Positions 1 through 10,849 of a stretch of 64,000 nt of DNA are shown here, piece by piece. Both the position numbers and the translations under genes were made by a program. The notes beneath the pieces are model-generated. The model was not told the origin of the DNA. It did not search any database and worked only from the letters and a program-made list of their open reading frames with translations. The DNA is taken from the NCBI RefSeq assembly GCF_000378345.1, contig NZ_KB899546.1, positions 189,523 to 253,522 of the forward strand, in the 5' to 3' direction. The first letter of the stretch is position 1; the number at the start of each line of letters is the position of its first letter. The DNA comes from Hirschia maritima DSM 19733 (GTDB lineage Bacteria; Pseudomonadota; Alphaproteobacteria; Caulobacterales; Hyphomonadaceae).

Positions 1-1269
<1,269 letters not shown>

Positions 1270-1270
<1 letters not shown>

Positions 1271-2130
1271 TGTCTCCGATACTCCTAGCAGTCTGTCTTG
1301 GCATTGGCGCTGCGATTACATTAGCAATAGCCAATGCATCAATAAAAGCATCTGGTGACGTGCTGATGTCTCGTGCGACTATGTCAGCCTCAGCCGCGCT
1401 ACTCGTTTTACCTGCCGCATTTGTTGTGCCGTTACCCAATAAAGAGACATGGTTGATATTGCTTTTATCGATTCCTGCGCATGCGATCTACCAAACGACA
1501 CTCGTACGCGCCTTAACACGCGGCGATTTATCGTTAGTTTTCCCAATAATGAGGGGTGGAGCGCCTCTCATAACTGCCTTGGTTGCGTTTTTTATTCTCC
1601 AAAATGAATACACAGCACTCTCAATTCTAGGGCTAATTATCGCCAGTATTTCAACCATCATTTTTGCGCTTCCCGATGGTAAAATTACTCAAGACCCAGA
1701 AAGACGAAAAACTGCTCTTCTATGGGCCATTGCGTGCAGCGCTTGTATAGCGATGTACAATATAATTGATGCTCAGGGAGTACGTGCCGCACCCTCTCCT
1801 TTCACTTTCATTGTTTGGTTATTCTTACTGGATGCACTCCCCATAAACGCTGCTGCAATTTGGGTGCGCCGCGGGTCATACATCTATTCCTGCAAACAAA
1901 AGTGGAAATATGGCTTAACCGCCGGTGCATGCTCGGTCATTTCTTTTGGAATGACCCTTTATGCTTTTAGCTTTGCTGATGTTACTTTTGTTTCAGCTCT
2001 GCGAGAAACATCTGTCGTATTTGCCGCAATAATAGGCTGGCGAATGCTGAAAGAAGGCTCCGGAATTAGAAGAATTTTAGCAGCCACTTCACTCGTCGTT
2101 GGATTGATTCTATTTCAAGTAGCTGGGTAA
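1270..2130 (+). CDS. EamA/DMT-family membrane transporter
   Basis: Predicted inner-membrane permease of the drug/metabolite transporter superfamily, 286 aa. It shows about ten hydrophobic segments in two similar halves (roughly residues 5-137 and 150-283), the duplicated EamA arrangement. Small-residue-rich helices and the segment after the fourth helix (LSLVFPIMRGGAPL, near residue 90) are typical of the family. The substrate cannot be inferred. The GTG start overlaps the ftsY stop (tagtg), so translation is probably coupled to ftsY. Confidence 0.85.
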
Positions 2131-2211
2131 AGCTATTGTATTTGTTTCCTAAATTCTATAGCACAACACCATTGCTACCCATAATTCCCATAAGGACGAA
2201 GTAATAATCTA

Positions 2212-3669
2212 ATGATCTGGCGCCACCTTTTCGGCTATCTACCAGTCAACATTGTCCACGGATTAGTCTCCTTTGGAACAGTGTTTGCCTACACGCGCCT
2301 TCTTGGGGATGAAGGTTATGGAAGCTATGCACTCGTACTCACGCTAATGTCAGCTTCACACACATTCACCCTCACGTGGACTGAAGCTTCTGCCTATCGG
2401 TTTGCCGGAGAAGCCCAAGCAAAAGGTGGAATGAATGATCACATTAGAACCTCTCTGGGGTTAGTTGGATTAAGCTTGATACCAGCTTTGCTTATTGTTG
2501 CATGTGGATGGCTATTCACAGGCAACAATCCCACAATGCAGATGGCGATAGTTTGGCTAGCTTTGTCACTGCCATGTATGTCCATTGTTAAACTTAGTCA
2601 GGAAATTCACAGAGCGCGCCAACAAGTTTCTAGATACGCAATTATTAGCATTCTAAACACTCTGGTCAGTTTTGCACTGGGTCTCTTTTTTGCTGCATTT
2701 ACAAATGCTGGAGCTTCCGGACCTTTTATTGGGTTTGCAATCGGAGGCATTATCTTTGCGATTATCCAGGGACTTTATTTATTGAACCTGTCCAAAGGTG
2801 GAAAGTTTATCAAATCGAGAGCGGAGAACTATTTCAAATATGGAATGCCGCTCGCATTGGCGCTTCTCCTTGATATTGCACTAAGTACTGGCGACAGATT
2901 CCTAATTGCATATTTCCTAGACAATGCAGCTGTGGGTGCCTACGCCGCCGGTTATGGTGTTGCGGATCAGTCCATAAGATTACTGTGTATGTGGGGAGCC
3001 ATGGCTGGTGCCCCTCTTCTCATGGAGGGTTTTGAAAAACACGGTATTGCAGGAGTAAGGGAACCCGGCCGCGCTCTTGTTCGTATGTTGATACTCATAT
3101 CATTCCCAGCTGCAACCGGACTGGCTCTCGTTGCACAACCACTTGCTGACTTCATGATTGGTGAGGAACTAAGAGATCAGGCAAAACTCACAATCCCATG
3201 GATTGCAGTGGCAGGATTGCTCAATGGTTTGATCATCTATTATTTCTCAGAATCATTTCAGTTGGCAAAAAAGACTGCACTTAGAGCCGTCCTTATGCTA
3301 ATTCCCGCAGTGTTCAATGTGATCTTGAATATAGTTTTACTGCCAAAAATTGGACTAATGGGAGCCGTTTATTCTACTGTTGCGGCTTACGCTATTGCTG
3401 TGATTATCATGGCAATAATTGGACGGAAATTCGTTCCGCTTCCAATCCCGTACAGAGCCATAGGTTTAACGAGCCTTGCGTGCCTATTGATGGCGGCTGT
3501 TGTACACATTTTACCATCATGGGGTGGTTTGCCAGAACTTATTCTCAAAGCGTTAGTAGGTGGAATCGTCTATATTATCGCTGCTGTTGCATTAAATGCA
3601 GGTGGCGCACGAGATTTAGTTCAACAAGTTACGGGTAGATATTCCTCCGAAACAGCAAGTGAAGGATAG
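2212..3669 (+). CDS. Wzx-like polysaccharide flippase (oligosaccharide/lipid II flippase superfamily)
   Basis: Polytopic membrane protein of 485 aa with about 12-14 hydrophobic segments and no large soluble domain. Length, the N-terminal GLVSFGTVFAYTRLLGDEGYG segment region (residues ~15-36) and the C-terminal polysaccharide-biosynthesis-like half fit Wzx/RfbX-type exporters that flip lipid-linked glycans across the inner membrane. ATG at 2212 follows an aaggacgaa Shine-Dalgarno-like stretch. No glycosyltransferase or polymerase lies next to it, so the glycan is unknown. A MurJ role is possible but less likely. Confidence 0.75.
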   Translation: MIWRHLFGYLPVNIVHGLVSFGTVFAYTRLLGDEGYGSYALVLTLMSASHTFTLTWTEASAYRFAGEAQAKGGMNDHIRTSLGLVGLSLIPALLIVACGWLFTGNNPTMQMAIVWLALSLPCMSIVKLSQEIHRARQQVSRYAIISILNTLVSFALGLFFAAFTNAGASGPFIGFAIGGIIFAIIQGLYLLNLSKGGKFIKSRAENYFKYGMPLALALLLDIALSTGDRFLIAYFLDNAAVGAYAAGYGVADQSIRLLCMWGAMAGAPLLMEGFEKHGIAGVREPGRALVRMLILISFPAATGLALVAQPLADFMIGEELRDQAKLTIPWIAVAGLLNGLIIYYFSESFQLAKKTALRAVLMLIPAVFNVILNIVLLPKIGLMGAVYSTVAAYAIAVIIMAIIGRKFVPLPIPYRAIGLTSLACLLMAAVVHILPSWGGLPELILKALVGGIVYIIAAVALNAGGARDLVQQVTGRYSSETASEG

Positions 3670-3744
3670 ACCTTCTTTCCTTTAACTGGCGACGAGACAA
3701 AGTATTTGATGACATCAGTGTAAATTTTAGCCATAAAGCAAAAC

Positions 3745-4410
3745 ATGACTGACACTGAAATTACAAATCAAAACGATACTGGTCCTTCAGAAGACACACC
3801 CAAAAAACCAACGTCCATATGGCGTGAACTGGGTCCTGTTTTATTATTTGTGGTCGTTTACAACGTCTCAAGACGTTTTCCTGATGATGGCAGCTTGTTT
3901 TCAAAAGAAACAGCCATCTATTGGAGTACGGGATCGTTTATGGTCGCTATCCTCGGTGTGATAAGTTGGGCTCTTTTTCAAAAAGAAAAACTCTCACCGA
4001 TGCTGATTGTATCCGGTGTTATAGTCACAGTCTTTGGCGGGCTAACGATCTTCTTACAAAGCCCTGAATTTGCCTACTACAAACCAACCATCATCAATAT
4101 GCTATTTGCTGGCCTGATATTTGGTGGTCTCGCTATAGGAAAAAACGTCTGGAAAATTGCGTTCCAACATGCGTTTAATTTGCCAGATTACGCTTGGAAA
4201 ACATTCGCTATTCGATGGGGTCTATTCTACATATTCCTTGCAGCCCTCAATGAATTTTTGTGGCGCACACAAACAGAAGATTTTTGGGCCAACGCAAAAT
4301 TGTTTTTGGTTATGCCTGCGACATTTTTATTTATGATCGCAAACATGCCTTATCTAGTAAAACATTCTCACGATGACATTCTTGGAACGCGTGATCAATC
4401 ACAACAATAA
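3745..4410 (+). CDS. yciB: Inner-membrane septation protein YciB/IspZ
   Basis: Polytopic inner-membrane protein of the YciB (IspA/IspZ) family, linked to cell-envelope and septum maintenance. The 221-aa protein has the family landmarks: an N-terminal ELGPVLLF segment (about residue 29), YWSTGSFMVAI, then FGGLTIFLQSPEF followed by YYKPTIINML (about residues 93-115) and the C-terminal NEFLWRTQTEDFWANAK stretch. About six hydrophobic helices. It is close to ftsY, a linkage common in Alphaproteobacteria and supporting the call. A charged, Thr/Asp-rich 25-residue N-terminal tail precedes the first helix. Confidence 0.93.
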   Translation: MTDTEITNQNDTGPSEDTPKKPTSIWRELGPVLLFVVVYNVSRRFPDDGSLFSKETAIYWSTGSFMVAILGVISWALFQKEKLSPMLIVSGVIVTVFGGLTIFLQSPEFAYYKPTIINMLFAGLIFGGLAIGKNVWKIAFQHAFNLPDYAWKTFAIRWGLFYIFLAALNEFLWRTQTEDFWANAKLFLVMPATFLFMIANMPYLVKHSHDDILGTRDQSQQ

Positions 4411-4543
4411 GCCACTGTCATTGTTGAACTGAGATTAAAACCACAGTCAGTTCTTGGTTGTATTGGCGGTATTTAAAGTCTCTGAAAACTGACACGAAAC
4501 CTTCATTTGCAATTTCGGTTTTCACTATGTAGTCAGACAACGG

Positions 4544-4559
4544 ATGAAAGAACTTTCAT
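4544..4559. promoter_or_regulatory. Candidate MarR operator, inverted repeat
   Basis: Two perfect 7-bp arms, atgaaag and ctttcat, are separated by two bases. The repeat lies 30 bp before the preferred start of the MarR-type gene. MarR dimers commonly bind such short palindromes at their own promoters. The function as an operator is inferred. Confidence 0.4.
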
Positions 4560-4589
4560 TTTACCTTGTCTTTCAGAACGGTGGGGCTG

Positions 4590-5150
4590 ATGTCTGAAAA
4601 AGAAGTAAAACCCGAAGAAGACTTTGCATTTAAGCTTAGTGAGTCTCCCGCTCATTTGCTACGCAGATCACAACAGTACGCGACTGAAATTTTCACTGAC
4701 CTTGGAATGGCGGACAACGTCACTCTTCGCCAATCTGTTGTGTTAGCCGCTATTGCAGAAAAAGAAGGCCTTAGCCAATCAGAATTAGTGATAGCTACAG
4801 GTATTGATCGATCCACACTTGCAGACATGATAGCTCGCATGGAATCTCGCGGGCTAGTTAAACGAAAAGCCGCTGATGGCGATGCGAGAGCAAAATCTGT
4901 TTCGCTTACGACTTTGGGCAAAGACGCGCTAGAAGACGCAATGCCAGCAATGCAGAGAGTCGACAAAGCGCTTCTCTATTCTCTCCCTAAAAATAAACGA
5001 AAAGCATTTTTAACAATCCTAACCTTACTTGCGGCAGCAGCTGATGAGGATGATTTCGACCCTTTCAAGGAAAGTGGAAAGAGCAAGAAAAAAGACCGGA
5101 AGAAAAAGTCTAAAAAAAAACTGACTAACAAGGTAAAGAAGAAGAAATAG
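4590..5150 (+). CDS. MarR-family transcriptional regulator with lysine-rich C-terminal tail
   Basis: Winged-helix dimeric regulator, 186 aa from the ATG at 4590. The DNA-binding region includes SQSELVIATGIDRSTLADMI (about residues 67-86) and the wing RKAADGDARAKSVSLTTLG (about residues 95-113), both typical of MarR. A TTG at 4566 would add eight residues, but the ATG has gtgggg just upstream. The last ~30 residues are unusual: mostly Lys with some Ser and Arg, forming a strongly basic tail that MarR proteins normally lack. It may add nonspecific DNA affinity (inference). The upstream palindrome at 4544-4559 may be its operator. Ligand and targets are not evident. Confidence 0.85.
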   Translation: MSEKEVKPEEDFAFKLSESPAHLLRRSQQYATEIFTDLGMADNVTLRQSVVLAAIAEKEGLSQSELVIATGIDRSTLADMIARMESRGLVKRKAADGDARAKSVSLTTLGKDALEDAMPAMQRVDKALLYSLPKNKRKAFLTILTLLAAAADEDDFDPFKESGKSKKKDRKKKSKKKLTNKVKKKK

Positions 5151-5209
5151 CGAAACTGATGGCACAGTCATCCGCAGTTTTGTCCTAATTTGATTTTAGG
5201 AACCTCAAA

Positions 5210-5743
5210 CTATTCAATTTCGTTCTTCAAAGTCTTATATGCTTGTAGAAATTCTTTGGCATCCTCGGCATACAAGGGACCTCGATGTTGACGCACAATA
5301 ACCCCTTTAGCATCGATTAAAAATGTCTCTGGCACTGAATTTATTCCTAACGCCAAACCGACCATTCCGTCCTTATCCAAGGGGACTGTCGTAAACGGGT
5401 TTCCATCTATAGCTAGCATAGATTTGATTGTGGATTCCTTATCCTTATAAGCAATTCCGACAATTGAGGCCTGTTCAGACATTTCCATCAATAGCGGGTG
5501 TTCCAACTTACATGGGGCACACCACGTCGCCCATAGATTGACAATTACCGGCTCGCCCAAATGATCCGATAATTTGTAATCAGCATGTTCAAGAGTAGGT
5601 AATTCTATTGCTGGGGCCGGCCTAACTTTCCCAACGAAAAGATCTGATTTGTCGGCATCGCCCACTTGTCCAAGTTTAACAATAGAAAGCGCAGCTAGGC
5701 CAACCAACAAAACAATGGGCAGGATGAAAAAAATCCGTTTCAT
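5210..5743 (-). CDS. ccmG: Cytochrome c biogenesis thiol:disulfide oxidoreductase CcmG/DsbE
   Basis: Membrane-anchored periplasmic thioredoxin-like protein that reduces the apocytochrome c CXXCH cysteines before heme attachment. The 177-aa protein has an N-terminal hydrophobic anchor (residues 4-24), the redox motif WCAPC (about residues 74-78), and the cis-Pro context SVPETFLID (about residues 135-143), all standard for CcmG. It is the last gene of the ccm operon; its start overlaps the ccmD stop as ATGA. Confidence 0.95.
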   Translation of the reverse strand: MKRIFFILPIVLLVGLAALSIVKLGQVGDADKSDLFVGKVRPAPAIELPTLEHADYKLSDHLGEPVIVNLWATWCAPCKLEHPLLMEMSEQASIVGIAYKDKESTIKSMLAIDGNPFTTVPLDKDGMVGLALGINSVPETFLIDAKGVIVRQHRGPLYAEDAKEFLQAYKTLKNEIE

Positions 5744-5880
5744 ATGTCCTCCTCAGCCTGAAGCCGTTCAAGTTTATTCTTTGAATTTTTCATGCGAATG
5801 GCAATGAAAGCAGTTAAGAAAACTATCAACGAAACAGTTATCGCATAAGCTGACCAGACATAAGGCGCGTACTTGTCCAT
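5740..5880 (-). CDS. ccmD: Heme exporter protein CcmD (46 aa)
   Basis: Small membrane protein that associates with CcmABC and helps release holo-CcmE. Reading the minus strand from 5880 gives a 46-residue protein beginning MDKYAPYVWSAYA, then one hydrophobic helix (about residues 12-29) and a charged tail rich in Lys, Arg and Glu. This is the standard CcmD layout. It fits exactly between ccmC and ccmG: its ATG overlaps the ccmC stop and its stop overlaps the ccmG start, both as ATGA, implying translational coupling. Confidence 0.93.
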   Translation of the reverse strand: MDKYAPYVWSAYAITVSLIVFLTAFIAIRMKNSKNKLERLQAEEDI

Positions 5881-6653
5881 CAGTCTTCATCCTCTTCTGC
5901 ATATCGTCTTTGAATCAAAACCTCAGCACGGCGCGCATAAATTTCTGCGCGCATATTCATAATCACCAATGCCCCAAACAAAAGTCCATATCCTACCAAC
6001 ACCGTAAGAAGTGGACTTAAGAACGGCTCGGGTAATTCCGAATGAATAATTTCCGAAGGCTTGCTGAGCTTTTCTCGCCAGTCATCTGCCAATCGTATCG
6101 ACGCTTTTTGATGCAATGTGGTCCACCATTCGACAGACCATTTAATAATCGGAATATTAACCGCCCCGACCATGCACAGAATTGCCGCTGCACGTGCTGC
6201 TTTCTGTTGGGTCTCAAAGGCAGACCAAATAGCCATATACCCCAGATACAAGAAAAACAGGATCAACACGGATGTAAGACGCGCATCCCATTCCCACCAA
6301 GTATCCCATATGGGCTTTCCCCATAAACTTCCTGTTATCAAACAGATAGCCGTAAACACAGTTCCGATAGGAGCAGCGGACTTTCCAGCAATATCTGCAA
6401 GAGCGTGCTTCCAAATTAAAGAAGAGATGCTTGCGCTGACCATAAAGGAATAAACGCCCATACACATCATTGCTGCAGGCACATGGATAAACATGATCCG
6501 CGCTGCATCGCCTTGACGGTAATCAGCTGGCGCAATGAAGAGCCCGATATAAATGCCAACTCCAAGGGTTATAACAGCCAAGCCCAACAGCACAGGTCCT
6601 ACCCACCGTGTCGCATTCATAAATTTAAGTGGGTTCGCAAATGTAGAAATCAT
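5880..6653 (-). CDS. ccmC: Heme exporter / heme-handling protein CcmC
   Basis: Integral membrane protein that delivers heme to CcmE in system I cytochrome c maturation. The 257-aa protein has about six hydrophobic segments and the tryptophan-rich periplasmic motif WDTWWEWDARLTS (about residues 115-127) characteristic of the CcmC/CcmF heme-handling family. His residues in FIHVPAAMM (about residue 57) and in the segment WWTTLHQKAS (about residue 181) match expected heme ligands. Length near 250 aa fits CcmC rather than the much longer CcmF. It lies 15 bp after ccmB. Confidence 0.95.
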   Translation of the reverse strand: MISTFANPLKFMNATRWVGPVLLGLAVITLGVGIYIGLFIAPADYRQGDAARIMFIHVPAAMMCMGVYSFMVSASISSLIWKHALADIAGKSAAPIGTVFTAICLITGSLWGKPIWDTWWEWDARLTSVLILFFLYLGYMAIWSAFETQQKAARAAAILCMVGAVNIPIIKWSVEWWTTLHQKASIRLADDWREKLSKPSEIIHSELPEPFLSPLLTVLVGYGLLFGALVIMNMRAEIYARRAEVLIQRRYAEEDED

Positions 6654-6668
6654 AATTTGCTGTTATCC

Positions 6669-7355
6669 CTAATCTAATGCCGTTTTCAATGCTGCACCCG
6701 AAGCAAAAGGCCCTAATGCAATTGCCACCAATGCACATGCACCACATAGCGCCATTGATCCAGTCCAATCTCTTCCTTCGGCTGCTGCATATAGAGCCGA
6801 AGCACCGAATATTGTCGCTGGAGCATAAAGTGGCAATGCGACAAGTGCGATCAATAATCCACCGCGCCTCACCCCCGCAGTCAATGCTGCTCCGATTGAT
6901 CCGATAAAAAAGAAAGCAAGGCCGCCCAACAGAGATATGCCCAGCACGATCAACACTGCTTCGCCTGGCCCTTGGAGCATCACCCATAGAAGCGGTGCAA
7001 CCAAAGCCAAAGGCAAGCCTGAAGCCATCCAGTGAGCCAATGTTTTGGACAAAGCAATACCGGTCATACTTGCCCCTGAAGACGCCAATACATCCAGAGT
7101 CCCATCCTCCAAATCGGCTTGAAACAATCGTTCCATGGGCAAAAGGCTTGCTAAAGCCAAAGAAATAAACAGAACACCTGGACCCGCTGCCTGTAGCAAA
7201 TCAGTCGCTGGCCCCAAAGCTAGAGGAGTCAATGTTGCAGCACCAGCATAAAAACCTACAGGTAGCGCAGCTCCACCTCCACCAGACCAAGCCAACTTCA
7301 ATTCGCGAAAAAACAAAGGTAGTAAAACGCCTTCAGCCATATTTTGTTTCTGCAT
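6669..7355 (-). CDS. ccmB: Heme exporter permease CcmB
   Basis: Permease subunit of the CcmAB ABC complex, which uses ATP to release heme-loaded CcmE. The 228-aa protein has an N-terminal FFRELKLAW segment (about residues 15-23), typical of CcmB, and six hydrophobic stretches, including SLLPMERLFQADLEDGTLD (about residues 69-87), a conserved CcmB signature. The start overlaps the ccmA stop (TGATG). An in-frame Met at residue 6 is an alternative start. Confidence 0.94.
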   Translation of the reverse strand: MQKQNMAEGVLLPLFFRELKLAWSGGGGAALPVGFYAGAATLTPLALGPATDLLQAAGPGVLFISLALASLLPMERLFQADLEDGTLDVLASSGASMTGIALSKTLAHWMASGLPLALVAPLLWVMLQGPGEAVLIVLGISLLGGLAFFFIGSIGAALTAGVRRGGLLIALVALPLYAPATIFGASALYAAAEGRDWTGSMALCGACALVAIALGPFASGAALKTALD

Positions 7356-8005
7356 CAGGCGTTTTCCAAAGAATTGGTGGGAATAGTTTTGATCTTTTTT
7401 GAAAATGGTTTCACTTCAATAACTTTAGCGTTCTCAAATCCATGACCATGCATTGCTGCAACCACGACTCCGCCTTCACTGGTATGTTTTGCAATCAGTT
7501 CTTTTACAATTTCCTGACCTTTGACATCAAGCGCAGCTAAAGGTTCGTCCAACAACCATATAGGGCGATATGTAATCAAAAGCCGTGCGAGCGAAAGTCG
7601 TCTTCTCTGCCCCGCTGATAAGCCACGCCCGGGTACATCACGTCGTTTCCATAGTCCAACTCGTTCCAGTGCAGGTCTGATTTCCGCTTTATCAGCTTGA
7701 AAAAACCTTGCCCAAAATATCATTTGATCTTCGACACTTTCTTGCGCCTTGATACCATCTTGATGGCCTAGGAAGTGGACAGGGAATTTCAATGACGAAA
7801 CATCCCCTTCAATCTCATACTTAAGTGAACCACTTTCAGCGCGTGTCAGCCCTGCAAGAATACGCAAGAGAGTTGACTTTCCAGAACCATTTTCTCCGCG
7901 TAGCTCCAAAATATCGCCAGTGCTTGCTGAAAAAGACAGGTCCCGAAAAAGAGTGCGATAGCCCCGGCTTGCGCTAATTTTGCTGACGTTTAGCAAGTTA
8001 ACCAC
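7355..8005 (-). CDS. ccmA: Heme exporter ATP-binding protein CcmA
   Basis: ABC ATPase partner of CcmB. The 216-aa protein carries Walker A GENGSGKST (about residues 38-46), the signature LSAGQRRRL (about residues 129-137), Walker B with IWLLDEP (about 149-155) and a C-terminal H-loop region AAMHGHG. The start is a GTG at 8003-8005. It is the first gene of a tightly coupled ccmA-B-C-D-G operon. ccmE, ccmF and ccmH are not in the window, so the rest of system I must lie elsewhere. Confidence 0.94.
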   Translation of the reverse strand: MVNLLNVSKISASRGYRTLFRDLSFSASTGDILELRGENGSGKSTLLRILAGLTRAESGSLKYEIEGDVSSLKFPVHFLGHQDGIKAQESVEDQMIFWARFFQADKAEIRPALERVGLWKRRDVPGRGLSAGQRRRLSLARLLITYRPIWLLDEPLAALDVKGQEIVKELIAKHTSEGGVVVAAMHGHGFENAKVIEVKPFSKKIKTIPTNSLENA

Positions 8006-8148
8006 TTTTTTCCAATCATTCCAATAATGTCTGCCCCAGACAAATTGCGATATCTTGTATGCTGGGTTAGTTTAAATACACATTATACCGTCGGGAAAGT
8101 AAAATCACCCGCGACCCTTTCTCCACTCCAATGGAAGGCTCTTTAAAA
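8006..8148. promoter_or_regulatory. Divergent promoter region between ccmA and acnA
   Basis: About 140 bp separate the outward-facing ccm operon (minus) and aconitase gene (plus), so both promoters should lie here. The centre is AT-rich. I could not assign convincing -35/-10 pairs by eye. Confidence 0.5.
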
Positions 8149-10836
8149 ATGGTTTCTCTGAATAGTTTCAACGCACGCCGCGAACTTGATGTAAACGGAA
8201 AGACATACACTTACTACAGCCTACCTGATGCAGGGGAAAACGGTCTTGGTGATGTTTCCAAGCTACCCAACTCACTCAAAGTTTTACTAGAAAATCTCCT
8301 TCGCAATGAAGATGGAACAACAGTTACAGCAGATGACATCAAGGCCTTTGCTTCTTGGTTAACCGATAAAGGGACAGCCAAGCACGAAATCGCCTATCGT
8401 CCTGCCCGTGTTTTAATGCAGGACTTCACTGGTGTTCCTGCCGTCGTTGACCTAGCCGCCATGCGTGACGCTGCGAAAAACCTTGGTGCTGATCCATCAG
8501 CGATCAATCCACAAGTGCCTGTAGATCTAGTCATAGATCACTCTGTTATGGTTGATCATTTTGGAACATCTGACGCTTTTGAGGACAATGTAAAACGCGA
8601 ATACCAACGCAATAAAGAGCGTTATGAATTTCTCAAATGGGGGCAATCTGCGTTTGAAAATTTCCGAGCAGTTCCTCCCGGAACAGGTATTTGCCATCAG
8701 GTGAACTTGGAATATTTAGCTCAAACTGTTTGGACCAAAGATGAGAATGGCGAAACGCTCGCTTACCCCGATACGTGTGTGGGAACTGACTCGCACACAA
8801 CAATGATAAATGGATTATCCGTATTGGGTTGGGGCGTTGGCGGCATTGAAGCAGAAGCTGCTATGCTAGGCCAACCTGTATCCATGCTGATCCCAGAAGT
8901 TATAGGTTTCAGGCTAACTGGTGCTTTGCCGGAAGGCTGCACTGCGACTGATCTGGTACTAACTGTTGTTCAGATGCTCCGCGAAAAAGGCGTGGTAGGA
9001 AAATTTGTTGAGTTCTTCGGTCCAGGATTGGGTAATCTCTCACTCGAAGATGAAGCAACTATCGCAAACATGGCTCCGGAGTATGGAGCCACCTGCGGGT
9101 TCTTCCCTGTTGACGAAGAAACACTAGAATATCTTAAAACCACCAACCGGAATGCAGACCAGATTGCCCTAGTAGAAGCTTATACTAAAGCTCAAGGCAT
9201 GTTCCGCGAAGATGGCGCTGAACCTGATTTCACTGATGTTTTAGAGCTCGATATCTCTACAGTTCAACCCTCTATTTCAGGTCCTAAACGCCCGCAGGAC
9301 CGTATATTGCTAGAAGAAGCTTCAGATGCTTTTGCTTTTGCGCTGCACCAAGAATTCGATGAATTGGAACGAGCACACATCCGTTCTAAAGTAGAGGGTG
9401 AAGAATACTCCATTGGCCACGGAGATGTGGTTATTGCAGCAATCACGTCTTGTACAAATACATCAAATCCATCAGTTCTTATCGCAGCCGGATTAGTTGC
9501 GCGCAATGCTGTTAAACGTGGTCTAGAGGTGCAGCCTTGGGTTAAAACTTCTCTGGCCCCCGGATCGCAGGTCGTGACTGACTATCTGGAGAAAGCTGGT
9601 CTACAGGATGATTTGGATGCACTAGGATTCAATTTGGTGGGTTATGGATGTACCACATGTATCGGAAATTCAGGCCCACTACCTGATAAAATTTCTAAAG
9701 CGATCAACGCTGAAAACCTTGTCGCAACATCAGTACTCTCAGGTAATCGCAATTTCGAAGGCCGTATCAGCCCAGATGTACGCGCTAATTATCTAGCTTC
9801 CCCGCCATTAGTCGTTGCATACGCATTAGCTGGATCGATGAATGTAGATATTTCAAAGGATCCAATTGGTTATGACGATGACAATGAACCAGTCTACCTA
9901 AAAGACATTTGGCCAAGCTCAAAAGAGATCGCTGAAATCGTACGTGAATGTGTCACTACAGACATGTTTGATGAACGCTATGGAAATGTCTTCAAAGGCG
10001 ATGAAGAATGGCAAAAAATACAAGTCTCTGGTGGTGAGACATATGATTGGCCAGAATCCACTTATGTTGCAAATCCTCCCTATTTCAACGGCATGACACT
10101 TACACCAGATGCTCCCAAAGATGTTAAAAATGCAGGGGTAATGGGCTTATTTGGCGGATCAATAACAACGGACCACATTTCACCGGCAGGAAATATTAAA
10201 GTCGATAGTCCTGCAGGACGTTATCTTAAAGATAAGAATGTTCCTGTGACAGAATTCAATTCTTATGGCTCACGTCGTGGAAACCATGAAGTCATGATGC
10301 GCGGAACATTTGCCAACATTCGTATAAAAAATCTAATGATCCCTGGCTCTGAAGGTGGAGTCACCAAGCATTTCCCATCTGGTGATGAAATGGACATTTA
10401 TGATGCGTGCATGCGTTATAAAGAAGAAGGCAGAGAATTGGTGGTCTTCGCTGGCGAACTTTATGGAAACGGATCATCACGAGATTGGGCAGCAAAAGGT
10501 ACGACATTGTTAGGTGTTCGAGCTGTCATCACGCAATCATTTGAACGCATCCACAGATCTAACCTTATCGGAATGGGCGTGTTGCCACTGCAATTCCAGG
10601 ACGGTGAGAATTGGCAGGAATTGGGCATGAAAGGCGATGAAGAAGTTAGCATTGAAAACATTGCCGCAATCCAGCCACGAGAAACCGTTCCCGTAAGGAT
10701 AAAATTTTCAGATGGAATTGAAAAAACGATTGATGCCCTTGTCCGCATTGATACCGAAAATGAATTAGAATATTTCAAACACGGTGGTATTTTACACTAT
10801 GTATTGAGAAATTTATCAGATAATTCAAGTGCATAA
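8149..10836 (+). CDS. acnA: Aconitate hydratase AcnA
   Basis: TCA-cycle [4Fe-4S] enzyme interconverting citrate and isocitrate. About 895 aa, the usual size of monofunctional AcnA/IRP1-type aconitase. Cluster-binding cysteines appear in TSCTNTSNPS (nt ~9447) and GCTTCIGNSGP (nt ~9649). DTCVGTDSHTTMINGL (nt ~8770) and the swivel domain with TTDHISPAG (nt ~10168) and SYGSRRGNHEVM (nt ~10261) are also present. The ORF can start at 8131, but the ATG at 8149 has ggaagg about ten bases upstream and yields the family's MVSLNSFNARR-type N-terminus, so it is preferred. A strong stem-loop follows the stop. Confidence 0.97.
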   Translation: MVSLNSFNARRELDVNGKTYTYYSLPDAGENGLGDVSKLPNSLKVLLENLLRNEDGTTVTADDIKAFASWLTDKGTAKHEIAYRPARVLMQDFTGVPAVVDLAAMRDAAKNLGADPSAINPQVPVDLVIDHSVMVDHFGTSDAFEDNVKREYQRNKERYEFLKWGQSAFENFRAVPPGTGICHQVNLEYLAQTVWTKDENGETLAYPDTCVGTDSHTTMINGLSVLGWGVGGIEAEAAMLGQPVSMLIPEVIGFRLTGALPEGCTATDLVLTVVQMLREKGVVGKFVEFFGPGLGNLSLEDEATIANMAPEYGATCGFFPVDEETLEYLKTTNRNADQIALVEAYTKAQGMFREDGAEPDFTDVLELDISTVQPSISGPKRPQDRILLEEASDAFAFALHQEFDELERAHIRSKVEGEEYSIGHGDVVIAAITSCTNTSNPSVLIAAGLVARNAVKRGLEVQPWVKTSLAPGSQVVTDYLEKAGLQDDLDALGFNLVGYGCTTCIGNSGPLPDKISKAINAENLVATSVLSGNRNFEGRISPDVRANYLASPPLVVAYALAGSMNVDISKDPIGYDDDNEPVYLKDIWPSSKEIAEIVRECVTTDMFDERYGNVFKGDEEWQKIQVSGGETYDWPESTYVANPPYFNGMTLTPDAPKDVKNAGVMGLFGGSITTDHISPAGNIKVDSPAGRYLKDKNVPVTEFNSYGSRRGNHEVMMRGTFANIRIKNLMIPGSEGGVTKHFPSGDEMDIYDACMRYKEEGRELVVFAGELYGNGSSRDWAAKGTTLLGVRAVITQSFERIHRSNLIGMGVLPLQFQDGENWQELGMKGDEEVSIENIAAIQPRETVPVRIKFSDGIEKTIDALVRIDTENELEYFKHGGILHYVLRNLSDNSSA

Positions 10837-10849
10837 CAATTGGTTCAAC

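Noticed and set aside
8131-8148. Upstream ATG of acnA at 8131
   Set aside because: The ggaagg Shine-Dalgarno lies inside that extension and the family N-terminus fits the ATG at 8149.
10461-10778. Antisense ORF in acnA and many similar antisense or frame-shifted ORFs
   Set aside because: They are shadows of strongly conserved genes, with no Shine-Dalgarno and no recognisable protein features.
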